Notes: a model not told the origin generated them from the sequence alone. DNA of 64,000 nt from Comamonas sp. 26 (GCF_002754475.1 NZ_PEFL01000002.1:248001-312000); one strand, 5' to 3'. Positions 1 through 9,932 are shown, numbered from the stretch's first letter. A program made the numbers and translations.

Positions 1-845
1 GGGCCGTCCATGCTGGGAGCTGTCATGTGACCTGCATCGGCACTCATGCCAAAGCCAGACAGCTCCGCGTAAATCTTGGCACCACGGGCCTTGGCATGTT
101 CGTACTCTTCGAGCACCAGCACACCAGCACCTTCGCCGAGAACAAAGCCATCGCGGTCCTTGTCCCAGGGGCGCGAGGCAGCCTTGGGGTCGTCGTTGCG
201 CGTAGAAAGCGCACGCATGGCTGCAAAGCCACCGACGCCCAGAGGCGACACAGTCGCTTCCGTGCCACCAGCCACGACGATGTCAGCATCGCCGTATTCG
301 ATCATGCGTCCGCCTTCGCCGATGCAGTGCAGACCTGTTGTGCAGGCTGTCACGATCGACAGATTCGGCCCCTTGAAGCCAAATCGCATGGACACATGCC
401 CTGCCACCATATTAATAATGGAAGCAGGCACGAAGAACGGCGTAACGCGGCGAGGGCCACGCGCAGCCAGTTCTGCGTGAGTGTTCTCGATCAGCGGCAG
501 ACCTCCGATACCCGAGCCGATCACGCAAGCAATGCGTGTGGCCAGGTCTTCGGACAGGGCATCGCCCGTAGGCAGGCCCGCGTCTAAAACGGCTTGCTCC
601 GCAGCCGCGATACCGTAATGAATGAAGCTGTCCATGGTGCGCGCATCTTTCGCGCTCATGTACTTCTCCACATCAAATCCCTTGACCTCACCCGCAATCT
701 TGCAGGAGAAGTTCGACGTATCGAACTTGGAAATGAGACCAATACCGGACTGGCCGGCCAACAGATTGGCCCAGGCGTCTCCCACCGTGTTACCCACGGG
801 GGAAATGCAACCCAGACCGGTCACGACAACGCGACGACGGCTCAT
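1..845 (-). CDS. fabF: 3-oxoacyl-ACP synthase II (partial, C-terminus off window)
   Basis: Beta-ketoacyl-ACP synthase II, which condenses malonyl-ACP with acyl-ACP in cytosolic fatty-acid elongation. About 281 N-terminal residues are visible out of a family norm of about 410. The protein opens with [12 protein letters not shown], and the catalytic cysteine is in TACTTG near residue 168. The two catalytic histidines and the lysine of the Cys-His-His triad lie beyond the window edge, so activity cannot be judged here. It is the last gene of the plsX-fabHDG-acpP-fabF cluster and starts 37 bp after acpP, the conserved order in Proteobacteria. FabB has a similar fold, but synteny with acpP and the N-terminus favour FabF. 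Confidence 0.97.
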   Translation of the reverse strand, partial: MSRRRVVVTGLGCISPVGNTVGDAWANLLAGQSGIGLISKFDTSNFSCKIAGEVKGFDVEKYMSAKDARTMDSFIHYGIAAAEQAVLDAGLPTGDALSEDLATRIACVIGSGIGGLPLIENTHAELAARGPRRVTPFFVPASIINMVAGHVSMRFGFKGPNLSIVTACTTGLHCIGEGGRMIEYGDADIVVAGGTEATVSPLGVGGFAAMRALSTRNDDPKAASRPWDKDRDGFVLGEGAGVLVLEEYEHAKARGAKIYAELSGFGMSADAGHMTAPSMDG

Positions 846-882
846 GCGTTCAAACCTTTAACTGATCGCTGAAAAAAGACCC

Positions 883-1158
<276 letters not shown>

Positions 1159-1281
1159 CTAGCCGTTTCGGGAGAAGCCCCTTGGCGGCAGGCCGTCGCG
1201 AGGACACGGCCACTGAACTTGCAAAAGTGTTCAGCTTCTGGCAGCAGGTGTGACAAATGCCACGACTGCTGCCGAAATTTC

Positions 1282-2025
1282 TTACATGTACATGCCGCCG
1301 TTGACGTGCAATTCCTGCCCCGTCACATAGCCTGCACCAGCCGAAGCCAGATAGGCTACGGCATGTGCAATATCGCTAGGCTGACCCAGATCGCCCATGG
1401 CAATCTGCGCCTTCAGCGCAGCCTTCTGCGCCTCTGGCAAGTCTGCCGTCATGTCGGTAGCAATAAAGCCTGGAGCCACGCAGTTTGCGGTGATGCCGCG
1501 GCTGCCCAGTTCTTTGGCCAGAGCACGCGTCATGCCAGCCACGCCAGCCTTGGCTGCAGCGTAGTTGACCTGACCGGCATTGCCCGATGCACCAACCACA
1601 CTGGTGATGCTGATAATGCGGCCAAAACGCTGCTTCATCATGGGGCGAATAGCCGCACGGCTGACTCGGAAAACGGCCTTCAGATTGGTGTCAATCACGG
1701 CATCCCAGTCGTCATCCTTCATGCGCATGGCCAAGGTGTCGCGGGTAATACCGGCGTTATTGACCAACACATGCAAGCCGCCATCGTTTTTCACGATGGA
1801 GTCAATCAGTGCGTCCACAGCAGCGCCGTCGGTCACATTCAGCGTCACGCCACGGCCACCAAAGGCGGACAGAGCTTGCGAAATTTTTTCAGCACCGGCG
1901 TCAGAAGTCGCCGTGCCGATCACTTGATAGCCCTTGGAGGCCAGCTCCTGTGCGATGGCTGCGCCGATGCCACGGGTGGCACCGGTCACCAGGGCAACCT
2001 GGGGCTTGGTCTGGTTATCGGTCAT
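1282..2025 (-). CDS. fabG: 3-oxoacyl-ACP reductase
   Basis: NADPH-dependent beta-ketoacyl-ACP reductase, a short-chain dehydrogenase of 247 residues that performs the first reduction of each fatty-acid elongation cycle. The cofactor motif TGATRGIG is at residues 14-21, the NNAG motif near 89-92, and the catalytic Ser142, Tyr155 and Lys159 are intact. Its start codon overlaps the fabD stop by four bases (ATGA), which indicates translational coupling. The context inside the fab cluster separates it from the many other short-chain dehydrogenases. Confidence 0.98.
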   Translation of the reverse strand: MTDNQTKPQVALVTGATRGIGAAIAQELASKGYQVIGTATSDAGAEKISQALSAFGGRGVTLNVTDGAAVDALIDSIVKNDGGLHVLVNNAGITRDTLAMRMKDDDWDAVIDTNLKAVFRVSRAAIRPMMKQRFGRIISITSVVGASGNAGQVNYAAAKAGVAGMTRALAKELGSRGITANCVAPGFIATDMTADLPEAQKAALKAQIAMGDLGQPSDIAHAVAYLASAGAGYVTGQELHVNGGMYM

Positions 2026-2966
2026 GCGAGCAATTCTTTCACGTCAGCCAAAGTGGCTGGGTCATACAGTGCGGCACCCGTCAGGTCCGCGTCAATCCGC
2101 TTGGTCAGGCCCATCAGCACCTTGCCGGGACCGCATTCGATCAAATGACTCACGCCACGGGCCTTGATGGCCTGCACGCACTCCACCCAGCGCACGGGAC
2201 CAAAAGCCTGACGATACAGCGCATCGCGAATCGCGTCAGCGTCCGTTTGGACGGTCACATCAATATTGTTGATAACAGGAATCTGGGGGGCAGCAAAGCT
2301 CAGATCGGCCAGCGCGGCCTTGAGCTTTTCGGCAGCAGGCTTCATCAGGCTGGAGTGGAAAGGCGCCGACACCGGCAGCGGCAGAGCACGCTTGGCACCA
2401 GCCGCCTTCACCGCCTCACAGGCCTTTTCAACGGCCAGCTTGCTGCCAGCAATCACGGTTTGCGATGGGTCGTTGAAATTCACGGCTTCCACCACTTCAG
2501 CGCCGCCCAGCTGGGCAGTCACTTCAGCGCAGATCGCTTGCACCTTGACCGCATCCATACCCAGCACAGCAGCCATACCACCCGTGCCGACGGGCACGGC
2601 ATCTTGCATGGCAGCAGCACGCAGACGCACCAGAGGCGTCGCCTGAGCCAGCGTCAGCACACCAGAAGCGACCAGCGCCGAGTATTCACCTAAAGAGTGA
2701 CCTGCCACCGCATCAGGCAGCGCACCGCCTTCAGCCTGCCATACACGCCAAGCAGCCACACCAGCCACCAGCATCACAGGCTGGGTATTGGTAGTCAGAG
2801 CCAGCGCTTCCTTAGGGCCTTCCTTGATCAGTTGGCCGACATTCTCACCCAGTGCCTCAGAGGCTTCAGCCACGGCTTGTGCGACCACGGGATGATCCGC
2901 CCAGCCGTCCAACATGCCAACGGACTGCGAACCCTGACCGGGAAATACAAATGCGAATTTCTTCAT
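2022..2966 (-). CDS. fabD: malonyl-CoA:ACP transacylase
   Basis: Malonyl-CoA-ACP transacylase, 314 residues, which loads malonate onto ACP. GQGSQ at residues 10-14 forms the oxyanion region, the nucleophile Ser91 lies in GHSLGEYSA, and the catalytic His204 lies in SAPFHSS. The length is typical for FabD. It follows fabH after 52 bp and overlaps fabG by four bases. All expected catalytic residues are present, and codon and base use match the neighbours. Confidence 0.98.
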   Translation of the reverse strand: MKKFAFVFPGQGSQSVGMLDGWADHPVVAQAVAEASEALGENVGQLIKEGPKEALALTTNTQPVMLVAGVAAWRVWQAEGGALPDAVAGHSLGEYSALVASGVLTLAQATPLVRLRAAAMQDAVPVGTGGMAAVLGMDAVKVQAICAEVTAQLGGAEVVEAVNFNDPSQTVIAGSKLAVEKACEAVKAAGAKRALPLPVSAPFHSSLMKPAAEKLKAALADLSFAAPQIPVINNIDVTVQTDADAIRDALYRQAFGPVRWVECVQAIKARGVSHLIECGPGKVLMGLTKRIDADLTGAALYDPATLADVKELLA

Positions 2967-3018
2967 ATTTCTTAGTATTAAATTTAGCTTAAACGCCTAC
3001 CTAGCATCCGCCGATGCG

Positions 3019-3999
3019 CTACATCTTTACGAGCACTGCACCCCAGGTAAAACCACCGCCAACGCCTTCGAGCAAAACGGTCTGGCCTTTTTTGACCTGA
3101 CCGTTGCGAACGCCATGATCCAGCGCCAGCGGAATGGAGGCAGCCGAGGTGTTGCCATGCTGATCGACAGTGACAACCACCTTATCCATGGAAAGCTTGA
3201 GCTTGCGCGCCGTGCTTTGCATGATGCGGATATTGGCCTGATGAGGAATCAGCCAATCTATATCAGCGTCCGTCAGACCCGCCTTCTCCAGCGCAGAGCG
3301 AGCAGCCTTATCCAGCACACTCACCGCCAGCTTGAAGACCGCCTGGCCATCCATTTTCAAGACAGGGTCACCCAGCACATTGCCGCCAGACACATGTCCG
3401 GGCACGCAAAGAATGCCTACATGACTGCCATCGGCGTGCAGCTCGGCTGCCAGAATGCCGGGCTCATCAGAAGCCTCCAGCACCACGGCACCGGCACCAT
3501 CACCGAACAGCACACAGGTCGTGCGATCGTTGAAATCCAGAATACGACTGAAGACTTCAGAACCCACCACCAGCACGCGCTTGGCTGCACCCGACTGAAT
3601 CATGGAATCAGCCACCGTCAGCGCATAGACAAAGCCGCTGCAGACCGCCTGCACATCAAAGGCTGGGCAGCCATTGGTTATGCCCAGCTTGTTTTGCAAG
3701 ATGGCTGCGGTCGAGGGGAACACCATGTCCGGCGTGGACGTGGCAACAATGATCAGATCAATATCCTGCGCCGTAATGCCTGCCGCTTCGATCGCCTTGC
3801 GACTGGCTTCCAGAGCCAAGTCACTGCTGGCCACATCAGGCGCAGCAAAGTGGCGCGCACGGATACCGGTGCGCTCAACGATCCACTCATCCGAGGTTTC
3901 AAGACCACGCTGAGCCAGTTCGGCCGCGAGGTCGTTATTAGTCAGGCGACGGGGAGGCAGGTAGCTGCCAGTGCCAGTGATGCGTGCGTAGCGTCTCAT
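3019..3999 (-). CDS. fabH: 3-oxoacyl-ACP synthase III
   Basis: Beta-ketoacyl-ACP synthase III, 326 residues, which starts fatty-acid synthesis by condensing acetyl-CoA with malonyl-ACP. The Cys-His-Asn triad is visible: Cys120 in DVQAVCSG, His253 in IPHQAN and Asn283 in GNTSAAS. It begins 8 bp after plsX, so the two are almost certainly cotranscribed. Length and motifs are canonical. Confidence 0.98.
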   Translation of the reverse strand: MRRYARITGTGSYLPPRRLTNNDLAAELAQRGLETSDEWIVERTGIRARHFAAPDVASSDLALEASRKAIEAAGITAQDIDLIIVATSTPDMVFPSTAAILQNKLGITNGCPAFDVQAVCSGFVYALTVADSMIQSGAAKRVLVVGSEVFSRILDFNDRTTCVLFGDGAGAVVLEASDEPGILAAELHADGSHVGILCVPGHVSGGNVLGDPVLKMDGQAVFKLAVSVLDKAARSALEKAGLTDADIDWLIPHQANIRIMQSTARKLKLSMDKVVVTVDQHGNTSAASIPLALDHGVRNGQVKKGQTVLLEGVGGGFTWGAVLVKM

Positions 4000-4007
4000 G
4001 TCTTCTA

Positions 4008-5048
4008 TCAGGGCGTCGAAATTCCAGGTTCCGTATGAGCGGCCAGCAGCAAAGGCGCTGCCGCAGCAATACGGCTACGGACACGGTCAAGCAGGTTGTT
4101 TCGTGCTGCATCATACGCGCGCTTCAGAGCGAACTCGAAAGCCATCACATCAGCCGATCCGTGGCTTTTGAAGACCAGACCACGCAAACCCAGCAAGGCA
4201 GCACCGTTGTAGCGACGATGATCCACGCGCTTCATCAGTGCAGATAGCACCGGATAAGAGATGACGGCCGCAAATTTCGTAAAAATGTTGCGTTTGAATT
4301 CCGCTTTCAAAAGGCCCGAGATCATGGAGGCCACGCCCTCGGTCGTCTTGAGAGAAACGTTACCAACAAAACCGTCGCAGACCACAATATCCACCACACC
4401 CTTGAAGGTGTCGTTGCCTTCCACGTTGCCGTAGAAGTTCAAGTTACCAGCCTCGCCCGCTGCCCGCAGCAGCTCGCCGGCGCGCTTGATGACTTCGCTA
4501 CCCTTGATCAGTTCTTCACCGATATTGAGCAGACCCACGCTAGGCGCTTCCGTATTTTTGAGAGCCGAAACCAGCGCCGAGCCCATGACGGCAAACTGCA
4601 GCAAATGCTCTGCCGAGCAATCCACATTGGCGCCCAAGTCCAGCATTGTGGTTTCGCCACCGGTGGAATTAGGCAAGCCAGAGGCAATCGCAGGACGATC
4701 AATGCCATCAAGGGTTTTGAGGACATAGCGGGAGATAGCCATCAATGCGCCAGTATTGCCCGCAGAAACAGCCGCCTGAGCCGCGCCTTCCTTGACCTGC
4801 TGAACGGTCACGCGCATGGACGAATCTTTTTTCCTGCGCAGAGCCACTTCTACAGGATCATCCATTCGCACTACTTCAGTAGCAGGAACGATGGTGACAC
4901 GTTCATGCTTGAAATTTTTCAGCTCATCCACCTTACCGACCAACAACAGGTGAGCATCAGGGTGAGTATTCAAAAACTGACGGCACGCAGCCAGCGTGAC
5001 GCGGGGGCCATGATCGCCCCCCATGCAGTCAACAGCCAAAGTAATCAT
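4008..5048 (-). CDS. plsX: phosphate acyltransferase PlsX
   Basis: Acyl-ACP:phosphate acyltransferase, 346 residues. It makes acyl-phosphate for the PlsX/PlsY route to lysophosphatidate and links fatty-acid to phospholipid synthesis. The N-terminus [14 protein letters not shown] and the central GANVDC region match the family, as does the length. It lies between rpmF and fabH in the order conserved from E. coli. A strong hairpin separates it from rpmF, so plsX-fabHDG may have its own promoter in the roughly 140 bp between hairpin and start codon. Confidence 0.97.
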   Translation of the reverse strand: MITLAVDCMGGDHGPRVTLAACRQFLNTHPDAHLLLVGKVDELKNFKHERVTIVPATEVVRMDDPVEVALRRKKDSSMRVTVQQVKEGAAQAAVSAGNTGALMAISRYVLKTLDGIDRPAIASGLPNSTGGETTMLDLGANVDCSAEHLLQFAVMGSALVSALKNTEAPSVGLLNIGEELIKGSEVIKRAGELLRAAGEAGNLNFYGNVEGNDTFKGVVDIVVCDGFVGNVSLKTTEGVASMISGLLKAEFKRNIFTKFAAVISYPVLSALMKRVDHRRYNGAALLGLRGLVFKSHGSADVMAFEFALKRAYDAARNNLLDRVRSRIAAAAPLLLAAHTEPGISTP

Positions 5049-5190
5049 GGGCGACTGATAAGCCCATCAGGGCTTGGGGTAAGAGGTTGTAGAGTCCAGG
5101 ACCCGAGCAGGAGTTATTTACAAAAACAGCTTGATCATTGTGCGAGACGGTGCAACAAGGCTGATTTTGTAAATATCTCCTCGAAAAACA

Positions 5191-5227
5191 AAAGCCCGTT
5201 GCTACAAATAATGTAGCAACGGGCTTT
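5191..5227 (-). terminator. intrinsic terminator after rpmF
   Basis: A perfect 15-bp stem (AAAGCCCGTTGCTAC with its complement) closes a 7-nt loop. On the minus strand it is followed by a T-rich run. It lies 18 bp after the rpmF stop, so it should end or attenuate the yceD-rpmF transcript before plsX. Confidence 0.85.
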
Positions 5228-5244
5228 GCGAATGCAGTCGTCGC

Positions 5245-5427
5245 TTAGGCTTCAGACTTGTTCTTCAGCACTTGGCGTCCACGGTACACGCCGGTAGGGC
5301 TGATGTGGTGACGCAGGTGAGTTTCACCAGTAGTCGCTTCAACAGCGATTCCAGGCACATTCAGTGCGTTGTGCGAACGGTGCATGCCGCGCTTGGAGGG
5401 AGACTTCTTGTTTTGCTGAACAGCCAT
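5245..5427 (-). CDS. rpmF: 50S ribosomal protein L32
   Basis: Ribosomal protein bL32, 60 residues, basic, beginning [20 protein letters not shown], which is the family's conserved N-terminus. The reading frame extends 20 codons upstream, but that extension is hydrophobic and unlike L32, so the ATG giving 60 residues was chosen. L32 is encoded between yceD and plsX in most Proteobacteria. No zinc-binding CxxC pairs are visible, so this is the zinc-free form. Confidence 0.97.
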   Translation of the reverse strand: MAVQQNKKSPSKRGMHRSHNALNVPGIAVEATTGETHLRHHISPTGVYRGRQVLKNKSEA

Positions 5428-5663
5428 GATGGCTCCTGTGTATCTTGAAAGGGTTGGTAACACGACCCACACATAAAGACCAAGCAAAAATTTTTGCCCT
5501 TTGACACACCAGTTAAGTGCGTACTTTCTTGTCTGTGCAAGTCCTAAAAAAACGCGATCAGCCCATTAAAGACACGAGGGGGTTTCGCGCGAAGCTCACG
5601 ATTATAGCGCAAACGCATTTCGTGACTCACGCAAAATCAAATCCCATCGCGTTCTTATCTGGA

Positions 5664-6218
5664 TCAGTCGGCAGATTTGCCTACATTGAGGGATTGCAGC
5701 ACGGCAAAAGGATTTTTTTTCTCCTCGCTTGCCTGCTCGAAGTCGGGATCAACGACCTCCAGCTTGACCGGCACCGGGCAGACCTCATGGCGTGGCACCA
5801 CGGGGACTTCCATCAGCAGCTCGTCTTCAATCAGCTCCAGCAGATTGAATTCGCCGCTCATTGCCAGCACATCCTCATCGCTGTCGTCATCTTCCAATTC
5901 TGCCGTTGCTTCGTCTGTAACGAAGCGAAATGACCGATCCACATAAAGGGGAATATGGGCCTCAGTCAGGCAGCGCTGGCAGGTCATTGGCAGCTCTACC
6001 TCAGCGGACAGGTGCAGCCAGACATGGCCTGCGCCGCCGGTTTCTTCAACCAGCTCGCCTTCAGCCTCCCAGTGCACCAATGGTGGCTCGCCCGTAATAG
6101 CCAGCGCATCCGCTGCCAGACGCTTGAAGTCCGACAATGGGGCTTGACCATGCAAATGACCATCGGCTTGCGCGAAGTTACGCACTTCAAGCCGGGTCGC
6201 AGAAAAATCCTTGCTCAT
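5664..6218 (-). CDS. yceD: DUF177/YceD family protein
   Basis: YceD-like protein of about 184 residues. The family is found next to rpmF in bacteria and has been linked to 23S rRNA/50S metabolism, but the biochemical role here is inferred from the family only. A conserved CQRC motif is visible near residue 105 (MTCQRCLTEA), followed by an acidic stretch (ELEDDDSDEDV). The frame could start 27 codons earlier, but MSKDFSATRLEVRNF fits the family better and leaves 25 bp to the divergent maf start. About 236 bp without a gene separates it from rpmF. Confidence 0.9.
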   Translation of the reverse strand: MSKDFSATRLEVRNFAQADGHLHGQAPLSDFKRLAADALAITGEPPLVHWEAEGELVEETGGAGHVWLHLSAEVELPMTCQRCLTEAHIPLYVDRSFRFVTDEATAELEDDDSDEDVLAMSGEFNLLELIEDELLMEVPVVPRHEVCPVPVKLEVVDPDFEQASEEKKNPFAVLQSLNVGKSAD

Positions 6219-6243
6219 GTAGCGAGTGTAAGAGAATCCCGCA

Positions 6244-6852
6244 ATGCCTGACTTATTGATTACCGGACGCCTTGAGCGCCCATTGGTTCTCGGCTCCACC
6301 TCCCGCTATCGGCGTGAGCTGCTCAGCCGCCTGCAACTGCCGTTTGAAACAGTGTCGCCCGAGGTGGATGAAACCCCGTTGAGCGACGAGACCCCTTATG
6401 ACCTGAGTCTGCGCCTGGCACAGGCCAAGGCCCAAGCCGTGGCTAAGCTGCATCCCGGCTCCATCGTGATCGGCTCCGACCAGGTGCCAGAGCTGGATGG
6501 ACAACCGCTATCCAAGCCCGGTACACACGAGCGCGCCACCGAGCAGTTGCGCCAAATGAGCGGCCGCCAGATGAATTTCCACACCGGCGTCTGCGTGACT
6601 TGCGCAGAAACGGGCTTCATGGAATCCAGCGTGGTGACGGTGCAGGTGCGCTTTCGCGAGCTGAATGACGCCGAAATTGAGCGCTATCTGCGCGCCGAGC
6701 AGCCCTATGACTGCGCTGGCTCCGCCAAAAGCGAAGGCCTGGGTATTGCTTTGCTCGACGCCATCATTAGCGACGATCCCACGGCCTTGATCGGCCTGCC
6801 GCTGATTCGCACTTGCCAGTTGCTGCGCGCTGCGGGAGTGGTTCTGCCATGA
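6244..6852 (+). CDS. maf: Maf/YceF-like nucleotide pyrophosphatase
   Basis: Maf-family nucleoside triphosphate pyrophosphatase, 202 residues. Family hallmarks are visible: the N-terminal LVLGSTSRYRRELL, the catalytic acid region PEVDETP, and IVIGSDQV with a following LSKPGT. Maf proteins remove non-canonical or modified NTPs. The YceF branch prefers 7-methyl-GTP, and synteny with yceD suggests that branch, but substrate cannot be read from sequence alone. Its stop overlaps the next gene's ATG (ATGA), so the two are translationally coupled. It is divergent from yceD by only 25 bp. Confidence 0.93.
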   Translation: MPDLLITGRLERPLVLGSTSRYRRELLSRLQLPFETVSPEVDETPLSDETPYDLSLRLAQAKAQAVAKLHPGSIVIGSDQVPELDGQPLSKPGTHERATEQLRQMSGRQMNFHTGVCVTCAETGFMESSVVTVQVRFRELNDAEIERYLRAEQPYDCAGSAKSEGLGIALLDAIISDDPTALIGLPLIRTCQLLRAAGVVLP

Positions 6853-7637
6853 GCAACACTCCTAAAAACAAAGCAGGCACCCTTTATCTGGTACCCGCCC
6901 CACTCGATTTTGGCTGTGATAGCCAGACCGCACTGACCGAAGTTCTGCCCGAAGGCACGCTGCGCCGCGCCGCATCGCTGACGAACTGGATCAGCGAAAA
7001 CGCTAAGACGGCCCGTGCTTACCTCAAGCGTATTGATGCACTGTTTCCACTGGCAGCTCCGCTGCAAGCCCAGAACATTGTCGAGCTACCACGCGAAGCC
7101 CATAAAAAGGGCGACCACGGCAACAAGGGCGCTGCCGTGTTTGACCCCAAGCCCCTGCTGGCAGCAGCCCTTGCAGGCGAGGACATAGGCCTGATCAGCG
7201 AAGCCGGCATGCCCGCCGTGGCCGACCCCGGCAGCTCCATCGTGCGCGCCGCGCATGATCTGGGTATTCGCGTCGTGCCGCTGATCGGCCCGGTTTCGCT
7301 GTTGCTGGGTCTGGCTGCCAGCGGCCTGAACGGCCAGAATTTCGCCTTTGTGGGCTATGTACCTCAGGATGGCGCCGAGCGCACCGCACGCCTCAAGGAA
7401 CTGGAAAGCCTGGCTCTGCGCCATGGCCAGACCCAGCAATTCATCGAAACGCCCTACCGCAACGCAGCACTGTGGCAAGCGCTGCTGCAGACCTTGCAGC
7501 CCAATACCCGTCTGGCACTGGCCAGCGGCTTGACACTGGAGACTGCGCGCATTGAAAGCCATCTGGTGCGCGAATGGAAGCAGCGCAACGCGCCGCCCGA
7601 CAACCGCACGCCGGTGGTGTTCTCCATCGGTCGATAA
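6849..7637 (+). CDS. RsmI-like SAM-dependent methyltransferase (tetrapyrrole methylase fold)
   Basis: A 262-residue protein of the tetrapyrrole methylase superfamily, related to RsmI, the 16S rRNA C1402 ribose methyltransferase. GTLYLVPAPL at the N-terminus, SEAGMPAVADPGSSIVRAA and PLIGPVSLLL correspond to RsmI motifs. The AEDTR segment expected after the first motif in true RsmI is replaced by SLTNWISENAKTARAYL. It therefore looks like the RsmI paralogue subgroup rather than RsmI itself, and its substrate is unknown. The frame can begin 12 codons earlier, but the ATG overlapping the maf stop gives the coupled start. Confidence 0.85.
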   Translation: MSNTPKNKAGTLYLVPAPLDFGCDSQTALTEVLPEGTLRRAASLTNWISENAKTARAYLKRIDALFPLAAPLQAQNIVELPREAHKKGDHGNKGAAVFDPKPLLAAALAGEDIGLISEAGMPAVADPGSSIVRAAHDLGIRVVPLIGPVSLLLGLAASGLNGQNFAFVGYVPQDGAERTARLKELESLALRHGQTQQFIETPYRNAALWQALLQTLQPNTRLALASGLTLETARIESHLVREWKQRNAPPDNRTPVVFSIGR

Positions 7638-7660
7638 AACACCCAAAGCCTCAGCAACAA

Positions 7661-7690
7661 AAAAGCCCGCTGTATTTACAGCGGGCTTTT
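7661..7690. terminator. bidirectional intrinsic terminator
   Basis: Symmetric arms of 14 bases (AAAAGCCCGCTGTA and complement) around a very short loop, with A and T runs at the two ends. It sits between the convergent methyltransferase and sppA genes and can serve both. Confidence 0.85.
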
Positions 7691-7695
7691 TCAGT

Positions 7696-7741
7696 ATTGA
7701 TAGCTGCTTGCGCTTTATACACAAGCGCTAGGAGCACTTTT
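7696..7741. repeat. dispersed bipartite inverted repeat, copy 1
   Basis: Reads ATAGCTGCTTGCGCTT, a 7-nt spacer, then AAGCGCTAGGAGC and a T-rich end. The arms are complementary at 11 of 13 positions. It is the reference copy for a family seen about ten times in this window, mostly between genes. It lies next to the bidirectional terminator and ends about 10 bp from the sppA stop. Confidence 0.75.
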
Positions 7742-7750
7742 CTTCACCAA

Positions 7751-8812
7751 TCAGCGTATCGCAGGCACCAGGCCGCGCATGGCCTGCACCGAACCGGATC
7801 CAATGGCTGCACCAAACTTCTTTGCCAGACGTTCGGCCACGTTGTCCCGGCGGGTGTAATCAATGACCTCTTCGGCCTTGACCACTTCACGCGCCACGTA
7901 GTCGAGGCTGCCCAGCTTGTCGGCCAGACCCAGCTCTATGGCCTGCTGACCGGTCCAGAACAGGCCGCTGAACATTTCAGGCGTTTCTTTGAGCTTGTCA
8001 CCACGCCCTGCCTTCACCACACCAATGAACTGCAGATGAATTTGCTCCAGCATCTCTTTGGCAAATTCTTTTTGCTGAGCCGACATGGGGCTGAACGGAT
8101 CAAGGAATCCCTTGTTCTCGCCTGCGGTCAGCAAACGGCGTTCTACACCCAGCTTGTCCATTACGCCAGTAAAGCCAAAACCATCCATCAGCACGCCAAT
8201 GCTGCCGACGATGCTGGCTTTGTCTACAAAAATTTCGTCCGCTCCGGCAGCAATGTAATAAGCGGCAGAGGCGCAAGACTCTTCCACAACGGCATACAAA
8301 GGCTTGTTGTACTTGGCCTTGAGACGCACCATCTCGTCGTTGATGATGCCCGCCTGCACAGGGCTGCCACCGGGAGAGTTGATCAGCAGCACCACAGCGC
8401 GTGAGCCTGAGTCTTCAAAAGCGCTGCGCATGGCGGCAACCACAAACTCGGCGCTGGCATCAGCCCCCGAGGCGATTTCACCCTTGATTTCAACCACGGC
8501 CGTATGGGGTGTCGTGCTGGTCTTGGTGGCCGTGTCTTTGAAGAACACTACCCACAGTACCAGCAGCACGACCACCGACCACAGCAGGCGGCTGAAAAAG
8601 CGCCAGCGACGCGAGGCACGCTGCTCCTTGATGGATGCGAAGACCAGCTTTTCCAGCACATCGCGCTCCCAGCCAGCGCCCCCTGAGGCCTTGGCTGCAG
8701 AAGGCGCCTCGGCGGACGCAGCTGGCGCAGCGGACGCGTTGGACCAAAGGTCCGCGCCCGGCGTTACATGCGGCTGGGAGTCATTGTTATCAGGGGTGTT
8801 TGGGGAGCTCAT
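7751..8812 (-). CDS. sppA: S49 family signal peptide peptidase
   Basis: SppA-type serine peptidase of 353 residues (short form), which in the family degrades cleaved signal peptides at the cytoplasmic membrane. A polar, Ala/Ser-rich N-terminus of about 70 residues precedes one membrane segment (residues 76-91). The likely Ser-Lys dyad is Ser182 in ESCASAAYY and Lys234 in AGENKGFLDPFSP; SPGGSP near 146-151 belongs to the active-site cleft. The start lies 1 bp after the Rieske gene's stop, which makes it the last gene of the rluC-HAD-Rieske-sppA operon. Confidence 0.93.
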   Translation of the reverse strand: MSSPNTPDNNDSQPHVTPGADLWSNASAAPAASAEAPSAAKASGGAGWERDVLEKLVFASIKEQRASRRWRFFSRLLWSVVVLLVLWVVFFKDTATKTSTTPHTAVVEIKGEIASGADASAEFVVAAMRSAFEDSGSRAVVLLINSPGGSPVQAGIINDEMVRLKAKYNKPLYAVVEESCASAAYYIAAGADEIFVDKASIVGSIGVLMDGFGFTGVMDKLGVERRLLTAGENKGFLDPFSPMSAQQKEFAKEMLEQIHLQFIGVVKAGRGDKLKETPEMFSGLFWTGQQAIELGLADKLGSLDYVAREVVKAEEVIDYTRRDNVAERLAKKFGAAIGSGSVQAMRGLVPAIR

Positions 8813-8813
8813 C

Positions 8814-9209
8814 TCAAAACTTTAAAGGTTTTAGTTGTGGGGCAGTATGCCAGCGCACCACGCCGCCGCTTTCACTCAAGGCAATTTTCACCAATCCGCC
8901 CCGGCAAGGCCCGCTTGAACAGGCTCCGCTGTCAGGTTCATAGGCCGCACCGTGGGTAGAACACAACAGCCAGCGCCCCGAGTCATCGAAAAGCTGACCG
9001 TCCTGGTAGTCCATTTCCATGGGGATATGGCTGCAGCGATTCAGGTACGCATGAACTTGCCCCTGATAGCGAATGGCAAAGGCGCGGCTGCTCTGACCCG
9101 CGTACAGCACATCAAAGCCAAAGGCCCGCCCACTATCGACCAGATTGGCGCTGGGGCACAGTTCCACGCTATCTGTCATGTCCATGGGCGTCATATCCAT
9201 CCCTGTCAT
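8814..9209 (-). CDS. small Rieske [2Fe-2S] protein
   Basis: A 131-residue single-domain Rieske ferredoxin. The two cluster-binding boxes are CSHIP near residue 60 and CSTHGAAYEPDSG near 85-97, each giving one Cys and one His. No membrane segment or export signal is visible, so it should be a soluble cytoplasmic electron carrier or a redox-sensing protein; the partner is unknown. The N-terminus is odd: MTGMDMTPMDMTDS repeats Met-Asp-Met. The chosen ATG lies 6 bp after a GGGAGG ribosome site, whereas another ATG two codons upstream directly abuts it. It sits between a HAD phosphatase and sppA with tight spacing. Confidence 0.88.
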   Translation of the reverse strand: MTGMDMTPMDMTDSVELCPSANLVDSGRAFGFDVLYAGQSSRAFAIRYQGQVHAYLNRCSHIPMEMDYQDGQLFDDSGRWLLCSTHGAAYEPDSGACSSGPCRGGLVKIALSESGGVVRWHTAPQLKPLKF

Positions 9210-9227
9210 GCTCATCCTCCCGCCTGT

Positions 9228-9923
9228 TCAGGCGTTGGCCAGCAGCCATTCACGCAACTGCGCCGCCGAATCCGCCACAAACAGCGGATTGAACTGGGCA
9301 AAGCTGTCTGGTGCATGGGCACCGTAGGAGACACCCACGCAGGGGCAACCGGCATTCACAGCCATCTGCAAGTCATGGGTGGTATCGCCAATCATCAGGG
9401 TGCGCTCGGGCTCCACACCAAACTCGGCCATCAGCTCATTGAGCATCAGCGGACTGGGCTTGCCGGCGGTTTCATCGGCCGTGCGCGAGCCATCAAACAA
9501 GCCTTTGAACTGCGAGTCTTGCAGCGCATGATTCAAGCCCATGCGGCTTTTGCCTGTGGCCACGGTCAGCCAGTGGCCGCGTACACGCAAATCAGCCAGC
9601 AGCGACAAGATGCCGTCAAACACACAGATATCGTCCTGGCGCTTGAAGAAGTGAAAACGATAGCGATTGGCCAGTTCCTGATATTTTTCAGGCGGCACAT
9701 CGGGGGCGGCTCTGGCCAGAGCTGGCATCAGCGCCATGCCGATCACATAGGCGGCCTGCTCATCGCTGGGCACTGTGCCCCCAACATCGCGCACCGCATC
9801 TTGAATGCTACGGCTGATGATGGCCGTGGAGTCAGCCACGGTGCCATCCCAGTCAAATGCAATCAAATCGAAGCGGCGAGGGCGCTGCTTGCTATAGTTT
9901 TCGCTATGGTTTTCAGTGGTCAT
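9228..9923 (-). CDS. HAD-IA hydrolase, phosphoglycolate phosphatase-like
   Basis: HAD-superfamily hydrolase of 231 residues. Motif I is FDWDGTVADS (nucleophile Asp near residue 25), motif II is VATGKSRMG, and motif IV is MIGDTTHDLQMA. A helical cap follows motif I, as in subfamily IA. The closest named family is Gph/phosphoglycolate phosphatase, but these enzymes are hard to assign to a substrate from sequence. It starts 9 bp after rluC and ends 18 bp before the Rieske start, so it is cotranscribed with both. Genes of this kind lie beside rluC in many Betaproteobacteria. Confidence 0.88.
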   Translation of the reverse strand: MTTENHSENYSKQRPRRFDLIAFDWDGTVADSTAIISRSIQDAVRDVGGTVPSDEQAAYVIGMALMPALARAAPDVPPEKYQELANRYRFHFFKRQDDICVFDGILSLLADLRVRGHWLTVATGKSRMGLNHALQDSQFKGLFDGSRTADETAGKPSPLMLNELMAEFGVEPERTLMIGDTTHDLQMAVNAGCPCVGVSYGAHAPDSFAQFNPLFVADSAAQLREWLLANA

Positions 9924-9932
9924 GCAGGCTTT

